Below are positions 1 through 6,316 of a DNA stretch of 10,957 nucleotides, one piece after another. The notes below the pieces were generated by a model, which was given only the letters and a program-made list of their open reading frames with translations, had not been told where the DNA came from and did no database searches. Each line of letters begins with the position of its first letter. Position 1 is the stretch's first letter. The position numbers and the translations under genes were made by a program. Origin of the DNA: CAJXSD01 sp964633145 (GTDB lineage Bacteria > Pseudomonadota > Alphaproteobacteria > Rhodobacterales > Rhodobacteraceae); NCBI GenBank assembly GCA_964633145.1, contig CAZWFE010000059.1, positions 1 to 10,957 of the forward strand, in the 5' to 3' direction.

Positions 1-204
1 CCCGTCCCTGAAACGATTATAGAGAAAACGAAAAGTAGTGGCACAGAAAATTGGGGCTAGACAAATGCTGTTTTGTTTGGTCAGGTTGCCGGCATCAATT
101 GGGCCCATGCGATGGGGTATAATGTGGACAACCCCTTTGTCGGACAAAACACACTGACCCGCGTGGTCTCAGGGGTAAAACTGTATGGGGTATCAACGCA
201 ATGA
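1..204 (+). pseudogene. AgaS-like SIS-domain amino-sugar isomerase, C-terminal end (interrupted or mis-sequenced)
   Basis: The only open frame running into the ROK kinase start ends at TGA 202-204. Its last ~47 residues (from position 61) read like the C-terminus of AgaS-type SIS-domain phosphosugar isomerases: a hydrophobic helix, then a GYNVDNP segment and a TRVVSGVKLY segment, matching the 'TPDxP...NRVVQGVxIxP' end of E. coli AgaS as I remember it. AgaS deaminates and isomerises galactosamine-6-phosphate to tagatose-6-phosphate in the cytoplasm. The same frame stays open over 1-57, but an in-frame TAG sits at 58-60; the other two frames close within the first ~22 bases. This suggests one continuous reading frame broken by a single nonsense change or a base-calling error. 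The SIS sugar-binding core lies off the left edge. The stop overlaps the next start as ATGA, which supports one operon. Family assignment is fairly good; whether the gene is truly broken is unknown. Confidence 0.5.
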
Positions 205-1112
205 TTGCCTATGCGGGGATAGATCTGGGTGGAACCAAATCTGAGGTTCAGCTGTTTGACACAGATTGGACCTTGGTCGACAAACAACGTGCAGCGACAC
301 CGCGCAGCTATGACGAATTGCTATCGGTCATTTCCAGCCAGATCACGTGGGCCGTGACACAGGCGGGCCGATCCATTCCGATTGGCATTGGCGCAGCAGG
401 TTTACTAGATGCCCAGAACAATGCGTTTGCTGCAAATTTGCCTGCCATGGGAAAACCATTTCCAGCAGATATTGAACGTGCCGCAGGTCACAAAATCACC
501 TATGTCAACGATTGTCGTGCGCTTGCTTTGTCCGAGGCTGCCTTTGGGGCTGGCCGCGATCATTCTACGGTCATGTCCCTTATTCTGGGCACTGGCGTTG
601 GCGGCGGTGTGGTGTTTGATGGCACATTGCGGGGCGGCCCAACCCATTGGGGCGGCGAATTTGGACATATGCCAGCCGCAGCGCCGTTGATACAGAAATA
701 TGATCTGCCGATTTACACATGTGGCTGCGGCCGCCAAGGGTGCATCGAAACCTATATCGCAGGCCCGGGGCTGACACGCATGGCCCGTGATGTGGCCGGC
801 GTCCAAATGGACCCCGCAGATATCGGATCAGCCAAAGGCGTCGCAGGTCCGGCACAGGACGTTTGGTCGATTTGGTGCGATTTAACATCTGATTTATTGC
901 TTTCACTGACCCAAGTCGTTGATCCAGACATTATCGTTGTCGGTGGTGGGCTAAGTAAAATTGAACATATGACCAAGGATTTGAAAAACCACATGCAGCG
1001 CAAACAGTTTACGGGTTTTGGCCTGCCCGTTCTATCATGTGCACAAGGTGGGGATGTCAGCGGGGCACGCGGTGCTGCATTGGCAGCATCACAAGAGGCG
1101 CGCAATGAATAA
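201..1112 (+). CDS. ROK-family sugar kinase (probable N-acetylhexosamine kinase)
   Basis: This 303-residue cytoplasmic kinase of the ROK (repressor/ORF/kinase) family should phosphorylate a hexose or N-acetylhexosamine with ATP. Visible motifs are the N-terminal phosphate-binding DLGGTK (residues 8-13), the catalytic Asp in VND (D104), a second glycine-rich ATP loop GTGVGGG (130-136), EFGH (153-156), and the ROK zinc site H156 with C174, C176 and C181 in CGCGRQGC. A VVGGG segment lies near 246-250. There is no N-terminal helix-turn-helix, so it is an enzyme rather than a NagC/Mlc-type repressor. The start overlaps the upstream stop (ATGA), and its 3' end overlaps the AgaZ start by 8 bp. Beside an AgaS-like isomerase, an AgaZ homologue and a NagA-type deacetylase, the likely substrate is GalNAc (AgaK-like) or GlcNAc. 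The sequence alone does not separate these. Confidence 0.9.
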   Translation: MIAYAGIDLGGTKSEVQLFDTDWTLVDKQRAATPRSYDELLSVISSQITWAVTQAGRSIPIGIGAAGLLDAQNNAFAANLPAMGKPFPADIERAAGHKITYVNDCRALALSEAAFGAGRDHSTVMSLILGTGVGGGVVFDGTLRGGPTHWGGEFGHMPAAAPLIQKYDLPIYTCGCGRQGCIETYIAGPGLTRMARDVAGVQMDPADIGSAKGVAGPAQDVWSIWCDLTSDLLLSLTQVVDPDIIVVGGGLSKIEHMTKDLKNHMQRKQFTGFGLPVLSCAQGGDVSGARGAALAASQEARNE

Positions 1113-2407
1113 CCCAATACTCGATATCATCAATCAAAATCGTGCTGGAAAAACAGTTGCCATTCCATCAATTTGTTCTGCACATCCAGATGTGTTGCGC
1201 GCCACACTTGGCTGGGCGAAACGAAAAAATAAAACAATCCTGATCGAGGCCACATCAAACCAAGTCAATCAAGATGGCGGCTACACCGGTAAAACGCCCG
1301 CTCAGTTCATGGCAGACATCCACAATCTTGCGCGCGAAACGGGCGTGGACACCGGACAAATCATTCTGGGTGGGGACCACTTGGGGCCGCAGGCTTGGCG
1401 CAGCTTGCCAGCAGATCAGGCCATGGCCAAGGCCCGCGATATGGATGCCGCATATGTTGCCGCAGGGTTTGAAAAAATCCACCTGGATTGTTCCGAAGGC
1501 TGCGCAGGCGAGCCTGCACAATTATCAGATGACATCACCGCCGATCGCAGCGCCGAATTAGCCGCCGTTTGCGAAGCCGCCGTTCCCGCAGGCGCACCAT
1601 TGCCAAAATACGTCATCGGAACCGAGGTCCCACCACCCGGCGGGGCACGGGTCGATGAACATGGCGATATTCCAGCAACAACACCGGCAGCAGCGGCTAG
1701 AACGCTCTTTGCGCATCAAAACGCGTTCAACCGCTATGGCCTGCACGACATCACCGCGCGCGTGATTGGATTGGTCGTGCAACCCGGTGTCGAATTTTCG
1801 CCGATGCAGGTGCATCATTTCCCACTTGATCGTGATCCAGATTTGCGTCGTGTGATGATGACATGGCCCAGCCTTTGTCTTGAAGCGCATTCGACAGATT
1901 ATCAAAACCCACAGGTCTATCCCCGACTGGCAAACTTGGGCTTTGGCNNNNNNNNNNNNNNNNNNNNNNNNNNNNNNNNNNNNNNNNNNNNNNNNNNNNN
2001 NNNNNNNNNNNNNNNNNNNNNNNNNNNNNNNNNNNNNNNNNNNNNNNTTGGCCTTGGTTGGTAAATCCGTGGGCCTGATCGAAACCATGGACCGATTGAT
2101 GACGGCACAGCCCAAATATTGGCAAGCCCACTATAAGTCAGGCGATGATTATGCCCGTCATTTTGGGTATGCCGATCGCATCAGGTATTATTGGCCTGAT
2201 CCCGCTGTACAATCTGTTATTTCAAAACTACGGACTGCCGTTGACGAAACGGTCATTCCGGACCCTGTATTACGACAGTTTTTTGCGCCCTGTGTTTTGG
2301 ACCGTTTTGATACGCTGTCTGGGACACAATTTACACGATTGATTCACGCCCAAATCGAAACTGCGTTGGACCCCTATGACATCCACAAAGAAGGAGACAC
2401 AGCATGA
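1105..2407 (+). CDS. agaZ: AgaZ/KbaZ/GatZ-family protein (tagatose-1,6-bisphosphate aldolase non-catalytic subunit or tagatose-6-P kinase), split by an assembly gap
   Basis: The family is clear from CSAHPDVL, IEATSNQVNQDGGYTGKTP, GGDHLGP, KIHLDCSEGC, VIGTEVPPPGG, VVQPGVEF and EAHSTDYQ before the gap, and from PKYWQAHY and DRIRYYWPD after it. These follow E. coli KbaZ closely. The known role is a non-catalytic partner stabilising the class II tagatose-bisphosphate aldolase KbaY/GatY; Shewanella AgaZ has also been proposed to be a tagatose-6-phosphate kinase. The start is ATG 1105, overlapping the kinase stop by 8 bp, with AAGAGG at 1093-1098; a longer in-frame extension from TTG 1018 lies inside the kinase and is unlikely. 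Before the gap are 281 residues and after it 119, in a different frame because 100 Ns is not a multiple of three. Comparison with KbaZ suggests ~25 residues (75-78 nt) are really missing, giving ~425 residues, the normal length. No catalytic KbaY/GatY is in the window. The stop overlaps the nagA start as ATGA. Confidence 0.9.
1948..2047. other. Assembly gap (100 N)
   Basis: There are exactly 100 Ns, the usual placeholder for a gap of unknown length. The agaZ frame changes across it, so 100 cannot be the true length if the gene is intact. Homology suggests about 75-78 nt are missing. Confidence 0.98.
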
Positions 2408-3516
2408 CCGAGGCTTGGTTTTTGCCCGACTTTGTGTTCGATGGACAGGATTTGCAATCCGACGTTGCCTTGCACGTCTCGGATGACAGGGTCATTGGCC
2501 TGATCCCCAGCGCCCAAGCACCCGCATCAGCCCAACCACTGACGGGCATCATTTCGACCGGTTTCATTGATTTGCAGGTCAACGGCGGTGGGGGGTTTTT
2601 GTTCAACGCTGACCCCACTGCCGAAACAATCGCACAGATCGCGACCGCACATCGCCGCTATGGCACCACCCATATTTTACCAACCGTCATCACAGACCAT
2701 GAACGGGTCCTGACCCAAGCCGTTGACGCGGCGATTGCAGCAAAATCCCAAAACGCCTGTTTGGGTATCCACATCGAAGGCCCGCATATTTCTGTTGCGC
2801 GGCGCGGCACACATTCTGCCGAATTTGTGCGCCCTATGGATGACCACACCATGGCCCATGTTCGCCGCCTGCGTGATCATGATATCCCAGTGATGATCAC
2901 CGTCGCCCCCGAGGCAACGACCCCTGACCAAATCAGTCAACTGGCCAATATGGGGGCCATTGTTTCAATCGGGCATTCTGACGCCAGCGCCGACGAAACG
3001 CGCGCCGCAATTGCAGCAGGTGCGCGCTGTGCCACGCATTTGTTCAACGCAATGTCGCCGATGCTAAACCGCGCCCCTGGGGTAACGGGCGCTGTCATTA
3101 ATTCTGATATTGCCGCAGGCGTTATTGTCGATGGGATTCATGTGGCCGATGAAATGATCGCTCTTGCCCTGCGCGCACGCCCGAAACGTGATTGCATGTT
3201 CATCGTGTCAGACGCGATGCCAACGGTGGGTGGACCGGATCATTTCAACCTTTATGGGATGCACATCAAGTTGGATGCAAATTGTTTGGTAAATGCCGAA
3301 GGCAGCCTGGCAGGCGCACATATCACCCAAGCACAGGGCGTGTACCGCCTACATAATGACATCGGCTTGGATCAGGTCGATGCCCTAAGGGCGGCAATCA
3401 CAATCCCCGCCCGTGTGATAGAACAGTCGCATTTGACCGATATTCGCCATCACCGCGTCAGTGATCTGATACAGCTTGGCAACGATTTATCATTTACTGG
3501 GTATCTCGCGCCGTGA
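2404..3516 (+). CDS. nagA: N-acetylhexosamine-6-phosphate deacetylase (NagA/AgaA type)
   Basis: This 370-residue amidohydrolase-superfamily enzyme removes acetate from GlcNAc-6-P or GalNAc-6-P, giving the amino-sugar phosphate. The sequence shows the NagA hallmarks in order: GFIDLQVNGGGG after the first strand (residues ~53-64, with the DxQ form rather than HxH), HIEGPHIS with metal ligand E125, GHS with H191, THLFNAM with H212, DGIHV with H246 (substrate phosphate region), and catalytic D270 in SDAM. No key residue appears lost and the length is normal. The start is ATG 2404, overlapping the agaZ stop as ATGA, with a strong AAGGAG at 2391-2396. Its stop overlaps the GTG of the next gene. The neighbouring AgaZ and AgaS-like genes favour GalNAc-6-P (AgaA function), but the family cannot be split into GlcNAc and GalNAc forms by eye. 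Confidence 0.93.
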   Translation: MTEAWFLPDFVFDGQDLQSDVALHVSDDRVIGLIPSAQAPASAQPLTGIISTGFIDLQVNGGGGFLFNADPTAETIAQIATAHRRYGTTHILPTVITDHERVLTQAVDAAIAAKSQNACLGIHIEGPHISVARRGTHSAEFVRPMDDHTMAHVRRLRDHDIPVMITVAPEATTPDQISQLANMGAIVSIGHSDASADETRAAIAAGARCATHLFNAMSPMLNRAPGVTGAVINSDIAAGVIVDGIHVADEMIALALRARPKRDCMFIVSDAMPTVGGPDHFNLYGMHIKLDANCLVNAEGSLAGAHITQAQGVYRLHNDIGLDQVDALRAAITIPARVIEQSHLTDIRHHRVSDLIQLGNDLSFTGYLAP

Positions 3517-4211
3517 CGATCAGTCTGGAAATCTGTGTGGATGATCTGCGCGGTTTGCAAATTGCCAATGACGCCGATGTAGATCGGATTGAGCTGTGCA
3601 GCGCATTGGATCAGGGGGGATTGACCCCAACGCCTGAATTGATTTCACAGGCCCGTCAGGCAGATGTGCCCATCTATGCCATGATCCGCCCGCGTGGGGG
3701 TAATTTCGTCTATGACATACCTGAAATCGATGCCATGGTGGCCGCAATTCAAACCATGAAATCCGCAGGGTTTGCCGGTGTGGTTTTTGGGTCATTAACA
3801 CCGCAACACACCCTTGATCTAAACGCGATGCAGCGGCTTTGTCACGCGGCACGCGGTATGGACATCACGCTGCACCGTGCGGTTGATGTATCGGCCAATC
3901 CCGTCGACTGCGTCGAGATTGCAAACAATCTTGGGATCAGCCGCATTTTAACATCTGGCGGTGCCCCAACCGCGCCCGAAGGTGTTGAAACCCTACGCAA
4001 AATGATGCGCAGCGCTGGGGGCGCGGTCGATATCATGGCGGGCAGTGGTATTACCCATGAAACCGTCACCAAAGTGCTGCAAGCCGGTCTGCGGCATGTG
4101 CATGCCTCTTGTCGGATGCCTTGCGGCAGCTGTGAAAAAACCCATATATCGCAGATTGCCGTTGATCAATTGAAACAGGCAATCGCCCCATTTCAATACG
4201 ATCCGGATTAA
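3513..4211 (+). CDS. cutC: CutC-family TIM-barrel protein
   Basis: This 232-residue protein has the CutC signatures: EICVDD at the N-terminus, DRIELCS followed by GGLTPTPEL (residues ~24-43), MIRPRGGNF (57-65), a GVVFGSL strand (89-95), TLHRAVD (119-125), ILTSGG (145-150) and IMAGSGI (174-180). CutC was named for copper homeostasis in E. coli, but its biochemical activity is not firmly known. The start is GTG 3513, overlapping the nagA stop as GTGA, so translation is probably coupled; no strong ribosome binding site precedes it. Being locked into an amino-sugar operon argues for a role in sugar metabolism rather than copper handling. The C-terminal segment holds three close cysteines (C200, C204, C207; CX3CX2C). 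The family call is firm and the function is open. Confidence 0.9.
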   Translation: MTISLEICVDDLRGLQIANDADVDRIELCSALDQGGLTPTPELISQARQADVPIYAMIRPRGGNFVYDIPEIDAMVAAIQTMKSAGFAGVVFGSLTPQHTLDLNAMQRLCHAARGMDITLHRAVDVSANPVDCVEIANNLGISRILTSGGAPTAPEGVETLRKMMRSAGGAVDIMAGSGITHETVTKVLQAGLRHVHASCRMPCGSCEKTHISQIAVDQLKQAIAPFQYDPD

Positions 4212-4214
4212 ATC

Positions 4215-4220
4215 AGAGGA
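4215..4220 (+). promoter_or_regulatory. Ribosome binding site of the GNAT gene
   Basis: AGAGGA lies 7 nt before ATG 4228, in the 16-nt gap after the cutC stop. It fixes the start and shows that this gene is translated independently of cutC. Confidence 0.6.
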
Positions 4221-4227
4221 AATTGCC

Positions 4228-4752
4228 ATGGAATTGCTATCATTTAGCACAGACCGGCTGACGCTGCGCCATTGGCGCGATGCCTTGGCCCATCCAGCAA
4301 GGCGCAACCAATTGGAACGGGATATATTGCCCATTTTAACACCAAAGGTTTTGGCCCATTTGCCGCCATCGCTGCAAACCCGACAAACGCCCAGCGCCAT
4401 CAATCACTGGGTGACCAAGCGCGCCCAAGAAAGCGATGTTTACACCATTTCTGACCGTACCAAGGATCAACTGATCGGTTTGTTGATCCTAGCGGCCCCC
4501 GAACAGGCCGATCACATCCATTTGGGATATTTGCTGGATGAACCCGCGTGGGGACTGGGCTATGCCAGTGAAATACTACAGGGCTTGGCTGTACAGTTCG
4601 CCCATCAAACGGTTCAATTAACGGCCGGCGTGGGTCACGATAACCCCGCATCTGCGCGCGTGTTGGAAAAGGCGGGGTTTAAACAGGATGCAGATCAATC
4701 AAATGATAGCACGTTGATCTATGTTTGGAACGGCACGCATGAGGCCGTCTAG
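4228..4752 (+). CDS. GNAT-family N-acetyltransferase (RimJ/RimL-like)
   Basis: This 174-residue protein begins LLSFSTDRLTLRHW, the usual opening strand of RimJ/RimL-type GNAT acetyltransferases, which move acetyl from acetyl-CoA to an amine. The acetyl-CoA pyrophosphate loop is at residues ~106-115 (PAWGLGYASE) after the strand HIHLGYLLDE. The typical closing motif NPASARVLEKAGF is at 139-151. The region ~24-65 is poorly conserved in appearance and probably sets the substrate. It follows cutC by 16 nt and may be the last member of the amino-sugar operon, but nothing in the sequence names its substrate; it may act on a protein N-terminus, an amine or an antibiotic. Its TAG stop (4750-4752) overlaps the stop of the convergent LysR gene. 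Confidence 0.82.
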   Translation: MELLSFSTDRLTLRHWRDALAHPARRNQLERDILPILTPKVLAHLPPSLQTRQTPSAINHWVTKRAQESDVYTISDRTKDQLIGLLILAAPEQADHIHLGYLLDEPAWGLGYASEILQGLAVQFAHQTVQLTAGVGHDNPASARVLEKAGFKQDADQSNDSTLIYVWNGTHEAV

Positions 4753-5606
4753 GTCGTGAAATGTGGCAAGCCTAAAAACCACGTTTGAAACGCTTGTGCC
4801 GCGGGGCTGGTATCGTTGACAGCCAAAAAATATCCTTCGCTTGGGTGGGAAACGGGCTTGCCCAATTCAATCAATTCCCCAGATTGCACCATCGGCCGTA
4901 CCAAAACCGAACTGACCAAGGCCACGCCCGCATTTTGCAGTGCCAAAGTGATCGCCATTCCATAGGAATCGACAAAAACATCGGGGGACGGTTGAACATC
5001 AATTTGCGGATTTTCCGCGACCCAATGCCGCCACCCTTGGGTCGTGCCAACAGCCTCAATCAATTTTTGCGGTGGCGCCAAGGGATCACAACTGGGATGG
5101 GCGACCGCGCACAAGGCATCAGGTGATAACCGTTGCGCGCCCTGGCCCACCTGGGCCTGTGATCCGAACCGAATTTCAACATCTGATACGGATGATTTGA
5201 AATCATCGGCCCAGATGGTCGACAGCAGCCGAATTTTCAAATCTGGATGTTGGGCTTGAAAATCAGTCAAATGTGGCGCGATGATCCATTGCGCCACGCT
5301 GACGGATGTGGCGACAGTCAACACCTGTTGTCCGGCGCCCAAATCGAACATTTCCGTGGCTTGGGTCAAATGCTGGATCGATTTTGAAACCTGCGGAAAC
5401 AATTTACGTCCGGCATCTGTTAACGACAAACGGCGGGGTTGGCGCACGAACAACTGCGTGCCCAGCCGCAATTCCAACAATCGAATTTGTTGGCTGACCG
5501 CTGATTGTGTGATGCCCAATTCCTCGGCTGCGGCGGTAAATTTCAAATGCCGCGCTGCGGATTCAAAAACGCGAAACCAATTCACGGGGGGCAAGGATCG
5601 GGTCAT
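4749..5606 (-). CDS. LysR-type transcriptional regulator (GcvA-like), likely regulator of the divergent catabolic operon
   Basis: This 285-residue protein starts PPVNWFRVFESAARHLKFT, typical of the GcvA-like branch. The winged helix-turn-helix spans about residues 8-66, with the HTH at 23-42 (TAAAEELGITQSAVSQQI), followed by LGTQLFVR and the linker helix. A periplasmic-binding-like effector domain covers ~95-280. It is transcribed away from the five-gene flavin monooxygenase operon across 107 bp, the classic LysR arrangement, so it most likely senses a pathway substrate or intermediate and controls that operon and itself. Start ATG 5606-5604 was chosen because it gives the canonical N-terminus; no strong Shine-Dalgarno precedes it. 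The gene converges with the GNAT gene and their stop codons share CTAG. By analogy with TgnR of the trigonelline system it could be its functional counterpart, but orthology is not shown. Confidence 0.92.
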   Translation of the reverse strand: MTRSLPPVNWFRVFESAARHLKFTAAAEELGITQSAVSQQIRLLELRLGTQLFVRQPRRLSLTDAGRKLFPQVSKSIQHLTQATEMFDLGAGQQVLTVATSVSVAQWIIAPHLTDFQAQHPDLKIRLLSTIWADDFKSSVSDVEIRFGSQAQVGQGAQRLSPDALCAVAHPSCDPLAPPQKLIEAVGTTQGWRHWVAENPQIDVQPSPDVFVDSYGMAITLALQNAGVALVSSVLVRPMVQSGELIELGKPVSHPSEGYFLAVNDTSPAAQAFQTWFLGLPHFTT

Positions 5607-5619
5607 AGGATAACCAACT

Positions 5620-5636
5620 CATTAGTTTTTCTAATG
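5620..5636. promoter_or_regulatory. Palindromic LysR-type operator candidate
   Basis: A perfect inverted repeat CATTAG-N5-CTAATG lies in the divergent intergenic region. It contains the LysR signature T-N11-A (T5622, A5634) within TTA...TAA. It lies just downstream of the likely -10 of the regulator gene, a suitable place for autoregulation. Binding by the adjacent LysR protein is inferred. Confidence 0.55.
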
Positions 5637-5665
5637 GCTATGCCAGTAAATTCTTAATTTGTCAA
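5637..5665 (-). promoter_or_regulatory. Candidate promoter of the LysR gene
   Basis: On the minus strand a perfect -35 TTGACA (5665-5660) is followed after 17 bp by CATAGC (5642-5637), a weak -10 matching three of six consensus positions. Transcription would begin near 5630, inside the palindrome. No equally good sigma-70 promoter is visible for the plus-strand operon, consistent with activator dependence. Confidence 0.35.
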
Positions 5666-5713
5666 AACCGCCGTGAACAGCCACACCTAGGCCAAGTTAA
5701 AGGGACATAAATC

Positions 5714-6316
5714 ATGCAACCAGAAATTCGCAAAATCGTAACCTATGACGAAGAAATCCTGATCGAAGGGTTCCGCCCCGCAGATCGCCCATGGCGTATG
5801 TTCGCCGTGGCCGCAGTGGTCAAAAACCCATGGGCGGGCAGATTTGTTGAGGATTTGAAACCCGAAATCCAAGCCTTTGGCCCAATTTTGGGTGAAATGA
5901 TGACCAAGCGCATGATCACACTGGCAGGTGGGTCTGGCGACGCGATCGAAGCCTATGGCAAAGCCGCCGTCGTTGGTTTGGACGGCGAAGTTGAACATGC
6001 CTCGGGCCTGATCCATACGCTGCGTTTTGGGAATTTCTATCGCGAAGCGGTGGGCGCGAAATCCTATCTGGCCTTTACCAATACACGCGGCGGGGCAGAT
6101 GCGCCCATCATGGTACCATTGATGGACAAAAACGATGCCGGACGTCGGTCACATTATTTGACAATCCAATTTTCCATCCCGGATGCCCCACGTGCCGATG
6201 AAATCGTCGTGGTCTTGGGCGGAGCCACATCGGGGCGGCCCCATCATCGTATTGGGGACCGTTACCAAGATCTAAAGGATTTGGGACATGACGTGGACAA
6301 CCCAGCCGCGGTCTAA
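5714..6316 (+). CDS. DUF1185 / 'amino acid synthesis' family protein
   Basis: This 200-residue protein matches the DUF1185 (AA_synth) family. Recognisable segments are RKIVTYDEEILIEG at the N-terminus, YGKAAVVG (81-88), GEVEHASGLIH (91-101), VPLMDKND (134-141), RRSHY (144-148), DAPRADEIVVVL (157-168) and the C-terminal GRPHHRIGDR (174-183). The conserved His and Arg residues suggest an enzyme or small-molecule binder. No signal peptide or membrane segment is seen, so it is probably cytosolic. The family's biochemical function is not established, and 'amino acid synthesis' is only a label. It is the first gene of the operon, 107 bp from the divergent regulator, with an AAAGGGA ribosome binding site at 5699-5705. 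The next gene starts inside its last 29 bp. Its place with a flavin monooxygenase, hydrolase and aldehyde dehydrogenase suggests a role in handling a ring-opened or carboxylated intermediate. Confidence 0.85.
   Translation: MQPEIRKIVTYDEEILIEGFRPADRPWRMFAVAAVVKNPWAGRFVEDLKPEIQAFGPILGEMMTKRMITLAGGSGDAIEAYGKAAVVGLDGEVEHASGLIHTLRFGNFYREAVGAKSYLAFTNTRGGADAPIMVPLMDKNDAGRRSHYLTIQFSIPDAPRADEIVVVLGGATSGRPHHRIGDRYQDLKDLGHDVDNPAAV

Noticed and set aside
1018..1104. Upstream in-frame extension of agaZ starting at TTG 1018
   Set aside because: It lies wholly inside the kinase gene and gives residues with no family similarity. ATG 1105 has a ribosome binding site and gives the canonical N-terminus.
4764..4799. 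Imperfect inverted repeat near the LysR 3' end
   Set aside because: The arms need a bulge and a loop of about 20 bases, it is inside coding sequence, and there is no T-run.
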